Positions 41,942 through 52,525 of a stretch of 64,000 nt of DNA are shown here, piece after piece. The stretch lies in contig NW_025408673.1 of the NCBI RefSeq assembly GCF_020360975.1, positions 1,612,001 through 1,676,000 on the forward strand, in the 5' to 3' direction. A program made the translations under genes and the position numbers. How positions within the stretch are numbered: position 1 is the first letter of the stretch; each line of letters begins with the position of its first letter. This stretch comes from Hirsutella rhossiliensis (lineage: Eukaryota; Ascomycota; Sordariomycetes; Hypocreales; Ophiocordycipitaceae). Below the pieces are notes generated by a model, which was given only the letters and a program-made list of their open reading frames with translations, was not told the DNA's origin and did no database searches.

Positions 41942-42967
41942 TTAAGCGTTGATGTTTGCGCCGTTCTTCAAAAGCAAGCTCGTCATCGACACGGAACCCC
42001 CTTGCACGGCGACATGTAAAGCGGCATTGCCGAAGCAGTCTTGGACATTGACGTCAGCCATGGCGTCTAGCAACAAAATCCGTGCAACAGCTTCGTTGTC
42101 GTTTTGAACAGCCATGAACAGCGGCGTCTGGCCCATGAGGTTGGCCTCGTCTGGGTCCGCGGTTTTCCGGAGAAGAAGCTTGACAACGATCTCAGATCCC
42201 ATGGCCGCGGCCACATGCAGGGCGGTATTGCCTCTTGAGTCCCGCTTTGCAATGTCGGCCCCGTGATCCAAGAGTAGTCGCACCATGTCCTCGTTCCCGC
42301 CGCAGACGGCAACATGAAGGGCGCCCTGGCCCTGGCGATGAGTCGGACTCGAGGGCGCCTTGCAATTCCATTCAACGTCGCCTTCCCAAACAGCCCCGTC
42401 ATGGTCTTCATCTTCGAGCCCAATCAGGGATAAAGCCGGATCAAGAGGGCCGGAAGCAAAAAGTGAGTCTTTTGGCAGATCAACCGACAGCGCAGCATCA
42501 GGGGGGGAAGAGAAAGAAGGAGGGGTGAGAGGGATAGCAGGAGCGCAGTCACGGCTTGTAGTCGTGGGAGTCGTCATGGTTGAAAGTGAAGGCGTCATAC
42601 CAGCCGAGGCATCTTCAAGGGGAGAAGTTGCACAAGCAGTGCCAGTAGATGCAGATACATGGACTCTAGAATCGAGGAGGGGCTCTGTTGCGGCCGACAG
42701 AGACTGTGCTGCCGCCGCCTCGAGTGCTATGATGCGTTGCTTTTGGTTCCGCCCTGAAATGACCAAAGACTGTCAGTCATTTCCGGCTCGGCAAAGCGTC
42801 CTACGACTTGAACAGCGCCAGCAGGGACAAGGGCATCAGGGGGCCTAACTATAATTCCGCTGGGCGATCCGGTTAAGCTCCCGTTTGCGCTCCAACTTGC
42901 TCAGACCTCGCCGCAGCTCTTGTTCTGGCTGCTGGGCAGCGTTTGTTGCTGCCAAAAGTCGCGGCAT
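41942..42967 (-). CDS. Basic-region/ankyrin (bANK, TOXE-like) transcription factor
   Basis: Two exons: 42967-42850 and 42753-41942, with a 96-bp intron (42849-42754) that splits the DNA-binding region. Joined, they give 309 residues. Near the N-terminus is a bZIP-type basic region, with KLERKRELNRIAQRNY ahead of the splice and RNQKQRIIAL after it, not followed by a clear leucine zipper. A Ser/Thr/Pro-rich middle is followed by four ankyrin repeats (QGALHVAVCGGNEDMVRLLL, GNTALHVAAAMGSEIVVKLL, GQTPLFMAVQNDNEAVARIL, GNAALHVAVQGGSVSMTSLL). This basic-plus-four-ankyrin layout is that of TOXE, the activator of the HC-toxin cluster, and of similar regulators beside fungal metabolite genes. It borders the UstYa/precursor genes and is their best candidate regulator. 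The start at 42967 is preferred over an upstream in-frame Met because family proteins begin close to the basic region. Confidence 0.85.
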
Positions 42968-44520
42968 GGTGGGGAAGTCTTCACTGATCAGTAAAAAGGT
43001 AAGGCTGGTTAGGTTGGTTAGGGTGAAGGAGGTTGGATACAAGTGTTAGCCATGATGAGGTCCGGAGCTTAGTCCTCTTCGACCGTGGGTTCAAATCTCC
43101 AACGAGAGCCTCGTTTTCGGATCGGGGTAAGCAACTTGGACCTCAACGGCGGTTCCCAGCCACATTCAAGCAGGTAGGACACCTGTATGCCCAACATGCA
43201 CAAAGGGACCTATTATTGGTCGCGTCTCACCGTGTACAATTGCCGAGCAGTGGGACCGAGTGAGACTCACCCATGACTGCAACAATGGACGAATTCCGAA
43301 ACAGCACGTGGGCGAAACCGAACTGTATGTAAGCCCTTTCTCTTTTAGTTGACCATAGGGGGTTGAATTGACTTATCCATCGAATGTGCGCTCAAGAACT
43401 TGTAAGGAACTAAGGATGCACTCCATCACATCGCGTTCTGCGCTACGCATTGCACAAAGCGGCCAGAGAGCTCGGCCCGATAACCTGTCAGCTTCGGTGA
43501 GATGGTGAACGTGGGCATGCATTATGCTGATAACAATCTGCAAGGTAAGCGGAGGATATGCTCGGGAAAAGGCACGTAGCCGCGGGAAAAAAGGACCTCT
43601 ATCCGTATCTGCATCAGATTTTGGTCAGCCTACAATCTGCTGCTCCATTATTAGTGCTTACCTGCTTGTCTGGGGGGCACCAAACCGGCCCAAGACTTCC
43701 GAATCATTTTGTCCAGGGGTGTAATAAGTTACACAGCATGCTTTTAAGACGACCCTGGAAGCCTGGACCAGGCACGCAGGCACCCGTCTGCCGTGATTTC
43801 CACCTTGGGCATCATCATGTGTAATGTGTATTACTCGGTGACGCCGTCTCTGACACTTGCTCGGCGTCTGGAGAGAAGAAGCAGAGGCTTCGAGGTGCTA
43901 GGGCGCTTGAGGCAGGTACACGTAGCCTGGGAATCATGACAGTGGAGAGTGGAGACTGGCGGCATGCCGAGCGGGCTCCGGCTCGGAACCTTTTGAAGGG
44001 ATCACTTCATACAGTGGATGCCCTGGTTAAGGAAACGCTGAGATCAGATGAAGTACAAAGAGCAGTGCGTGACGATTGTGGAAGGTGCATATACAAAGTA
44101 CCGCGAAACTGATCATATAAGAACTTTTGGATATTGAAAGCCACTATTATTAGCCGCATTTGTTGGTTGAGAAAAACGCTGTTCTCGGCCGAAAAGCACC
44201 GAATGCTATCGCACTGTCGCGCAAGTCGCTGCCGTGAGGCGTTGGGCGGGCACCGGACGCTACCTATGTCTCCGTGCCCAGCTTGTACAAGCTGTGGGCT
44301 CTAGCAAAACTACATAAATCGCCCCTTATCACCCAAAACTTTTGCCATTTGTCTTTCTTGTAAACCCGAACAACACTATGCGCGACACTTCGAGCGACAA
44401 CGTCGAGCGATAGTTTGAGCGACTCTGCCACCGGTAATGACATCTTGTGCTCAACGCCAGGCCAAACGGGAATAAACTTCACTAGCAAAGACGGCGACGG
44501 CGACATAATGGTAGAAATCT
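42968..44520. other. Intergenic, no supported gene
   Basis: Upstream region of the regulator gene and about 1.3 kb of stop-rich sequence. A GGTTCAAATC at 43089-43098 resembles a tRNA B box but no cloverleaf can be drawn. Confidence 0.45.
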
Positions 44521-44943
44521 CATCTCAGAATCACTCACACCTACCGCGGCTTCAAGGTTATGCGTTTCTTCACTGGGCCTAATCAGACAGAGAAATCGTC
44601 CTTTCTCCAACACATTCGGCACCAGACCTTCGTCAACGTATACACCATCCTCCCCCACCGAGAGGGAGACAACTCCACCGTGCTTTTCAACCTCATGCCC
44701 ATAATGGTCGTTGTCGTGTGCGCGCAAGCGTACGCCGAACTTGGCGAGCTGAACCTCACGGCAATCCTGGGTCAAGTAGGTTTCACGTCCTAGCAGGCAA
44801 TGAGTTCTATTGATAGCTGCTGGTGCTGCAAGGCATAGCATACCTTGAGGATAATGGGCTTCGGAATACGAAATTCTACAAGTTCCAAGTGCTAGCCGAC
44901 TTGGCTGGCAATGTTAAGATCCGTTCATCCCACGACAATAGGG
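44521..44943 (+). pseudogene. Relic of a fungal kinase-like protein
   Basis: Two frames in sequence give pieces of the degenerate fungal kinase-like family. The first has EKSSFLQHIRHQTFVNVYTI, FNLMPIMVVVVCAQAY and LTAILGQV. After a frame change and stops near 44790-44820, the second has GIAYLEDNGLRNTKFYKFQV with LADLAGNVKI. In relatives the second block carries the catalytic-loop region (usually HGSLTCSNILL). Here those residues are lost. The N-lobe and the C-terminal end are missing, so this is a dead fragment. Confidence 0.5.
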
Positions 44944-47277
44944 CGTGGTCATTCTAACGTGCACGTAGGCGGCCAAGAATGGTGCAACGTCGGTACAATT
45001 TATTCCGTCCTGAATGGCCGGATGTCCTTCACCAGCCACGTGATGTTCCCTTCGATATTCAATGGCAAAATAGTCGGAGGCAATGGGCTTCTACAGGGAG
45101 TTGACTACCGCTGCATCGGCGAAGACTCTCTTCGCGGCATCTGCATCCCAGTCTTCAAATGCACAAGACCTGACGTTATTCAGTACCCGTTTTCGCAACT
45201 TTCTTGCCAAACGAAACATGTAAAAAACATGATCTTTATTGCGATTTGGAAGCAAAACATGCTGTCAGGTCGACTTGCGCGATCTGTTTAACCGGATGGG
45301 CAATCGTGACTGCAGCCAGTAAATTAAGCAATACCGGGCGAAGAACGAGAGAAAAAAGCCATCAGACTGCTGGAGGACTTTCGACCAGAGAGACAAGGTA
45401 TACCAGCCGAGCCCATAACGTTTCTCAGATCGCTCGCCACTGTCGCAAGGATCTCAGTACGACGTCGTAAACCCAAGCAGTAAGATTCCAGACACAATTG
45501 ACTTCTAAGCCTTTTAACCTGCCTTTTTCCACCTTGGGCAGCCACAGATGACCTCATTGTGTCCATTTATTTGCGGCCCTAGTGATCATTCCTTGTCGCT
45601 ATTAAGCAATGAAAGATACTTCTTTGCACAGTGAATATTACTCCATCGTTAATATAACACAGAAACTTTCTCTTGCCTCTGAGAGCCACTATGAGCTTAA
45701 CCACCTCGATAGGCAACTGGGCGAGGTCATCACACCTCAGACTGTTTGCCTCATTGTTAGCAGAATAGTTCCGTAAGTCACACGCAGCCAAGTTAGTCTA
45801 GGTGCATAAGTGGCGCCATGTGATGTAACCACCCTCGTCATCGTCTTAACTGCCTTCAGCAAGCTGCCGCTTAACTTCCTAGGCAGGACGATAATAATAA
45901 TATCGATATTGCCGTCGAACAGCTTTCTTGCACTGTGCCCTCATGTTTAAATCAGTCTTTCGGGGTCCTCATATATCATCCTCATATTCGGAACCTCAAT
46001 CTAAGTCTACCCTTCCTAAGCTACTCTCTTCTCCCCTTCGGCGCTACAGCTTCAGGATCAGGAGTCAGATTACGCAATATTTCGTCGGGCACCTCAAAAC
46101 CGTCGAATCCACGAAATATTGTCTCTTGCCACCGGATTGGCGTGCACCGAGTGCGACTTAGAGTCCAAAGACATTTGGTGCAAGTCTCTATCTCTATAGA
46201 CACTATGCGTACGCTCCCTTTCTCGGATCGTAAAACATCCGGAACTATCTTATGATCCACCTCATTTTCGTCAGTTGAATCATCATAGGTTGATTAGGGC
46301 TAAGTTCCGTCACTAGACAGTTAATCACAGCGTATTCATATCTACTGTCCACTGTAAGCGTGGGAAACTCAGAACGTCATTAAATTGGCAGTGCAGCTTT
46401 AGGACGACGAAGAACTAGTTTATTGCGTAATTCTATAGAGCCATATGCTCCCCTTGCAGCGACTCTAGCTGATCATTTGCATACAGGGTTATAGCTAGAA
46501 GTGCGGACAAAGAGGGTAACAGCCCTGGCCAAGCAGATAAAATTGAAAGTAAGGTGATAATGCCGTACAGACGTACTTGCATCTTACGCGGAAGTAAACT
46601 CGGTAAGTATTACTATTCTAGGGGGTGATGGCAGATGCAGGGTCACCTATCATGTTTATAAGCCAGAGCACTATTTTGACGTCTATGATGATGCTCACTG
46701 GCCGGCGCGTATAATCTCCATTGCACAGATGTGGTTCTCCAAATTTTTCTCGGTGACCAATTCAACTCCCTTGCGGCCGCAGAAGGAAAGAATCATGTCG
46801 AGGCTGGTGAATAGTTGGGCGCAAGCTTCGCATAACGCCACAGTAGGAACGTCCTGTAGCGTAGGCATCGTACAACATGGAACATAATCCAAATCTTTAG
46901 TCTTGCGCAACTAGATTTCTGCTGATCGGGGCCGGACGACGAGTCGTGATGCACATGGGCAGGTTCCCGGTCGATGAGGGATTCACCCGTCATCTATCTG
47001 CAGGATCGCACCACACACCGTACTCATACCGACATTCTATCTACTCAAATCAGTAGACAACAGCTCCCGCCTGTCGAGACTGATATTATTCGGCATCATC
47101 ATTCAACTATTTGCCTGTTCCTTCACCTGTACAGTCACTCCTTTTACCTCTAGAATTTATTATATTACATCCGTCACGGTCTTGGCTCAAATTCGGGACT
47201 CCAGGCAAAATAGCCGTCGATATCCAGCTTGTGCATTTGCCTCGAGCAAGTTATAAACCAAGAGTCTCAAGGCCAAA
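44944..47277. other. Gene-poor stretch
   Basis: A 126-codon frame at 44911-45291 contains GGQEWCNVGTIYSVLNGRM and several cysteines but no domain I know. The rest to 47277 has only short stop-rich frames and is AT-rich at 45880-46330 and 47090-47170. Confidence 0.4.
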
Positions 47278-49332
47278 CTAGCCGCCTTGGGGCTTTGCCT
47301 GAGACGGCTGCGAAGTAAGACGGTCTCGGGCACCATTGGGCGTTCCCGGCTGTTCCCGCACGAGTCCCGGCCCAAACTTTTCGCGGATAAACTGCTGTAC
47401 GTCGGGGTTGCCTCCACGCCCGACAGCCAGCCCGTCTGGGTTCCCCTCCACCTTCAGTCCCTCCATACTCGTCGCCCGACTCAGCGCAACGTAAACCTGG
47501 CCCTCTTCAAAAGCCTTGGTCAGGTTGACAATGACGCGGTCCAGCGTTATGCCCTGGCTCTTGTGGATGCTCATGGCCCAGGCGGCGACAAGAGGAACCT
47601 GTGTGCGGTGCAGGAGGGAGTAGGGCTCCTGGTTGCCGACCGAGTTGACGACACATCCAGCGTAGATGGTGCGCTTCTCGCCGCAGTGGAACAACACACG
47701 GGGCCAGACCTTGTTGCTCTGCCCGCTCATGAAGCGCATTACTTGTCGTTCTCTGAGCTCCTCGTGGTTGTTCCTACGGCTTGTGGGCTTATCTTCATCG
47801 GGCGCCGGTCCTATACCTGAGCCACTGCATGATTTGGCTGTGGATGAGCCATGGGATGATGGCTTGGCTGTATGTGGACCATTGTATGGCTTGGCTCTCG
47901 GGATTTTGGCAGGATCGTGGTCTTCGAATCCGCAGATGATGCCTTGACTGCCATTGCAAAGACCCGCCCGGAGGTCGAGATTGACCTGCAGCACCACGAG
48001 CATGCCTACCCTCAGCTCCACGCGTCGTTCCAGGCGATGGTCCTGCAGAGCCGCCAAGGAGCCGTCCGGGAGGCGATCGTTGCAATGCTCCAGGTGAGGA
48101 TGCTCGACGTGTTGCCACACAAAGCCGTCCAAAGTCTGATAAGTGACGATCGGGGTCCGTAGCTTGCTGAAGTTCTGCAGGTTGACCTCGGTGACCTCTG
48201 CCCTTGTTGAGAAGAGGCGGGTTGCGTTGGTAACATTGCACGGGTGGTTCATCAACGTCATGGTCTCGTCTGGCGAGAATGGGATTCCAAGGCGGCATTT
48301 CTGGAGCATCTTGATGAAGTGTTGGTCGTTTTGTCGATGAATCTGCTTCAGGTGGACGTGAGTGAAATCGCATTCTTCCCATGCGTCGCTCATAAAGGCC
48401 CACTTCTCGTGCTCGCGGAACGGCCCATGGTTGTCCGGGCAGTTGTACTCGGTCCCGTGCTCATCCATGGTCATCTCCTGGCCGCAAGTGATGCAGTGCT
48501 GAAAGGGCTTGACCGGAGGCAGCTGACAGAAGTCGCCCGTGACGACGACCTGTGCTCCGCCAAACGCGGCCACGTTGTTTTCTTTCCAACGCCTCGCCTC
48601 CTTCATGCAGATGTTGATGCGCTCTAGGTGATGGTTCTCGACCATGCTGATCTCGTCGATGATGAGTACATCGGTGCTCTTGAGGCGTCGCCGGACATGC
48701 TTTCGAAAGGCCAGTTTTGTGAGCTTGTCCATGGGGACCTTGTGGTGGTCGGGCGTCCAGCCCATGTAGGACCACGTCGTGGTGCCGTTGACTTGGAGGG
48801 CGGCTCGGCCGGTGGGCGCCAGGGTGTGGACGATGAGACCCATGGCCTTGAGTCTCTGGAGAGCATCCTTGAGGACGGTGGACTTGCCACATCCCGCCGA
48901 GCCAGTGTAGAAGACATTGCGGCCGCTGGCAATCAGGTCGACCAGGTCCTGCTGCTCCTGGCACAGCTTGGGCTGAGGCTCGAGGGGAGTCTGGGGTACA
49001 GGGTCTGGCTGATGCGGGAGGGAATGAAGCGTTGCTGCCCGGAGCGGCTGCTCTGACGGCGGATCGGTCAAGACGACTGCCTGTGGTTCTCGGCTCGCGC
49101 CCCCCGAGGCAGTCGGGTCGAGCGAGTCGGAGCCGCTGTCTGGCGAGACACGAAGGAAGCACGGCGGCTCGGCGTCCCACCTGCGCTTGCGCTTACAGCT
49201 CGGCGGACTCGAGGGAGACCAACAAGTGCCCGTGCGCGACGAGTCGGCCATGGAGCTCTGGGGGCTGCCAGCTTCGAGTGGCGCACACGTCGGCGCCGCC
49301 AATGCAAGGGGGGGGCCAGGGACCGGGATCAT
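47278..49332 (-). CDS. PIF1-type DNA helicase with zinc-binding insertion
   Basis: Single 684-residue frame. Motifs in order: Walker A GSAGCGKST (144-152), Ia LAPTGRAA, Walker B LIIDEIS (223-229), VVVTGDFCQLPPV (about 262-274). A SIHKSQGITLDRVIVNL block and QVYVALSRATSMEGL, the last helicase motif, follow towards the end. The disordered N-terminus carries a KRKRR nuclear signal (47-51). Between motif III and the next helicase block sits an insertion with Cys280, Cys283, Cys298 and His302, a likely zinc site. A low-complexity Ser/His/Lys stretch (PSSHGSSTAKS) splits the second RecA-like domain. By family, a 5'-to-3' DNA helicase acting on G-quadruplex or replication structures. Fungi of this group carry many PIF1-like copies, some from mobile elements; no Helitron Rep domain is seen nearby. 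It looks intact. Confidence 0.85.
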   Translation of the reverse strand: MIPVPGPPLALAAPTCAPLEAGSPQSSMADSSRTGTCWSPSSPPSCKRKRRWDAEPPCFLRVSPDSGSDSLDPTASGGASREPQAVVLTDPPSEQPLRAATLHSLPHQPDPVPQTPLEPQPKLCQEQQDLVDLIASGRNVFYTGSAGCGKSTVLKDALQRLKAMGLIVHTLAPTGRAALQVNGTTTWSYMGWTPDHHKVPMDKLTKLAFRKHVRRRLKSTDVLIIDEISMVENHHLERINICMKEARRWKENNVAAFGGAQVVVTGDFCQLPPVKPFQHCITCGQEMTMDEHGTEYNCPDNHGPFREHEKWAFMSDAWEECDFTHVHLKQIHRQNDQHFIKMLQKCRLGIPFSPDETMTLMNHPCNVTNATRLFSTRAEVTEVNLQNFSKLRTPIVTYQTLDGFVWQHVEHPHLEHCNDRLPDGSLAALQDHRLERRVELRVGMLVVLQVNLDLRAGLCNGSQGIICGFEDHDPAKIPRAKPYNGPHTAKPSSHGSSTAKSCSGSGIGPAPDEDKPTSRRNNHEELRERQVMRFMSGQSNKVWPRVLFHCGEKRTIYAGCVVNSVGNQEPYSLLHRTQVPLVAAWAMSIHKSQGITLDRVIVNLTKAFEEGQVYVALSRATSMEGLKVEGNPDGLAVGRGGNPDVQQFIREKFGPGLVREQPGTPNGARDRLTSQPSQAKPQGG

Positions 49333-52300
49333 CGAGTCCAGTGAAGACGGTCATGAAGAGCGCGGATTCGGCACCCACATTCGCTGTCTCGTATTGGGAG
49401 GCAAACGACGCCTTATTGCATCGCCTTGAACATGCGTGTCGTCTGTTCACTGAGCGGCGCGATGCCTCTGCTATAGTGCTGTGCCGTGGATTACCCGGCC
49501 GTTGCTGGTCACGGGACCTTGGCACCAAAATGCAGCGCGACGAACGACGAGAAACTCGCTCCTGGCGACTATGAGCGCGCGCTCATCAAGGCTGGTTGAC
49601 AACATGGACAAGACCAGCAATAATAGCGAGGCTTCATCAGTCCTCGGCGACCTGTTGATGCTTCTGTCCTCGCTCGTCATCGCCTACAGCGACGGTTCGG
49701 CCCAAGCACTTTACAAATTGCTTCTCTAACAAACAGCTACCTAAACCGCCCGCCGAGCTTGACACGCATCAGCATGACGAGATATTCGGCGCCATCCTTG
49801 CGCTTCCCTGGCTGTTGGTTCCGATCATCGCTGCAAAGCAGGCCGAGTTCACGGCACCACAGTTCGAAACAATCTTGGCCCTGGTATCCGAGTCAAGCTA
49901 CGACGAGCCAGCTACGCCAGGAAGCCTGACCGGACGCCTCGGCCGCCCGAAGTCCACAACTTCAGGTCATGGCACCTCTCCCACCCCCAAAAAATGTTCA
50001 TTGCAGGCTGTAATGGTTCTGTTCAGCCTTGGTTCCCATGGCGTGCTGCGCAACATGACGTGCCATTGGCACTACTTGCTGTTTGAGATCATATAGAGCT
50101 TCTCTTTCTTCCTTTTCCCCCCAGACCATCTGGCCTGGTCAGCCCGCATAAAGTCCTTTTGCCGCGGCTCCAACCAACGCCGCTTATCTTGTCCTGTTAT
50201 ATCCTTGACAATATAGGACGTCCACCTTCGCGGTGGCTCCCAAGGGAGCTTCCTTCCGCCTCAAGCTTGGGTAGCAAGGCAGACTGCCAAGACTGTATTA
50301 ATGTGTGAGTGTGACTAGGTATATACAAGCAATTGCCTCGTACAAAGTAGGGTATCGTCTATAGCACTGAACGAATTCGGGATGTCGCGTCTCACCTCGA
50401 CTGTACATTTGAGGACCCATATAATCGATCTCAGCTCCGCATGTTAGTTGGTTCCCACGGCACAAATGGACTATTTCGTCATGGGAAGCTTATTTCCATC
50501 GGTGGTGGCCGACACAACGGTATGAGACCTAACTCGTCGTCGGCCACATGACGCCCGTAACGCGGCGCGGATAGCTCGAGAGCGAGCTCCTCTGCCTTGG
50601 GTGGCTGGTCAGGTTCTGCCACAGAGCCCGGGAAAAGACCCTAGCGTTAACACATGGCGAAAATGCTTCCTATCATGAGCGGTGTACTGAAATTGAAGTC
50701 GCTCTTGAGCGGTGCAATAGCATTCTCCACTTGCGACAGATTCTCTGACCCGGTATCGGTTTCTGCCGACAGATATAGGAAAGTGAGCTTGCTCGAAGGG
50801 TATAAAAATATAGTATCTTCTGTCCTCCCGAATAAACTGCTAGTCGCTGTCGCCTTATTGGTAATTTCTCGGTATTCCTTAGCTTTGAAGGCGTTGTAGA
50901 TTTGTTAGCCGGTTTAGGGATTACGAGTGCGATGGCCCCCCTTTCGAGGCTTCTAATTCAGGCTACGACAATTTTTCCGACAACAACCGCGACTTTAACG
51001 GTGCGATTAGCGCCTGTATTTGCTGGAGCCCGACTCCAAGCCTACCGTTACAATTTACGAAGATGCTTTCTTTAAGGGCGGGAATACTACAGTCGAAACC
51101 CCTCCTAAGCATGCGGTATGCTCTCTTATTGCCAGGGCCCGTACTCCAATACTCGCATATAAGTATCCGCTAATATCCGCTAATATTTATATAAAGTCGA
51201 TTTACCTACGGATTATAACGATATGACATCTCCCTTCCAACCTAGCAAATCTTCTGGTACATGCCTGTTTTTTAGGGAATTTTCTAATATTTATTATTAT
51301 TCGTCCTCGTTCAGTCCTTTGAGAGATAAGGACTAGCAACTTTGGGATTTTCGCTGAATTGGCCCCTCTATAGATGCATCTGTCCCGGGCCAGGACGATC
51401 TTCCCGACTATGACACCGGACGGGACGATGAGTTTAGCTCTATTATTTGCTCGAAAGAATCATTCCAGCTTGTTACACTCTCTATGGATATTGGAAAGAA
51501 AACTGAACTAGACGAGATATTTAAACGGCAGTACCTTGTGAATTTTTCTTTAAGTTTGCGGTTTTATAATGTGCTGCACTTACAGGCGCCTGGAAGGCTT
51601 CAAGGGCCAGAGCTGTCATTGCTAAACCCAAGAGAGTGTAAGGGAACAGTCACTTTTAAGGGGGATGCTACGGCTCCGAGGCCTTTTGATGTTGGCATAA
51701 AAGGTTTCCTCCATGGCTTGCAGTGTTGCAGGCTCGCTCGGCTCGCTCGGCCGGCCGGACCCAGCTCGAACGAGTGCCGCGCATGTCGCCTGTCGGCAAG
51801 GTTTCCTCTTCCATTTCGGCCGTGCCTTCGGGTCGCCGCGCCGTGTCTCGGACCCCGTTGGAGTGGATGTAAAACACTTGGCTCGACGGCTTCGTGCGCG
51901 TTTCCCTGCCTCACCATCGTCTCAAACGGGAGCCAATCACCTTCGCCTACTCGCACCCTCAATCGAGAAAATGATCACCGCCAGGATGTTTACGTAGCTC
52001 CCCAACATGCCGCTGGAATTTCGCGACTGCTGAGGGGACGTCAAGAACTGGCCTGCAAGGTCAACCTCCTCGAGACGAGATTTGCTGTGCAAAGCAGAAC
52101 AAACAGCCTTTGCCGAGGCGCCGTGCGTGCGGGGGCGAGCATGGCCGCTAGACGTCCACGGGGGTCTTACCTGTGGCTTGTAACATGCGCTGTAAACTTT
52201 CTCAAACTTGCGCAGGCTCTCCGTGAGTGTGTGTGTGTGTAGTCGACTAGTAGAGTGGACGGGGATTATGGGCACCCAGATCGGCAGCTGCGCAACGCCT

Positions 52301-52525
52301 CCGACGAGACGGACAGATATAAACCGGGAAGACGCGGTCAAAGGTCTCTAAAGGTGACGGCTCCACCATCTTCCTTCTTTTCGGCATGTATACATATAGT
52401 CTTTGAGGCTTTGATGCTTTTAACCGGCTGTGCCCTGTTCCCCTTACAAGCTTGCTCGCGTCACGCGCTTTGAGAGCGTCATAAATTCATAACTGAGAGC
52501 CGATACAAGGGGCGAGAACGACAAT
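49333..52525. other. 3.2 kb without a supported gene
   Basis: Several short frames but no complete gene. One, near 51020-51130, with TVTIYEDAFFKGGNTTVETP, faintly resembles a beta/gamma-crystallin-like secreted protein and is followed by stops, so at best a relic. A rightward frame at 49815-50096 (KQAEFTAPQFETILALVSES) is unassigned. A short GT run lies at 52222-52239. The right end is the promoter region of the ferric reductase gene. Confidence 0.4.

Noticed and set aside
43080..43110. GGTTCAAATC resembling a tRNA B box
   Set aside because: The flanking bases do not form a T stem, and no A box or acceptor stem is found.
47795..49180. Several 200-codon frames opposite or alongside the helicase
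   Set aside because: Arg/Pro/Ser-rich shadows of the helicase in other frames.
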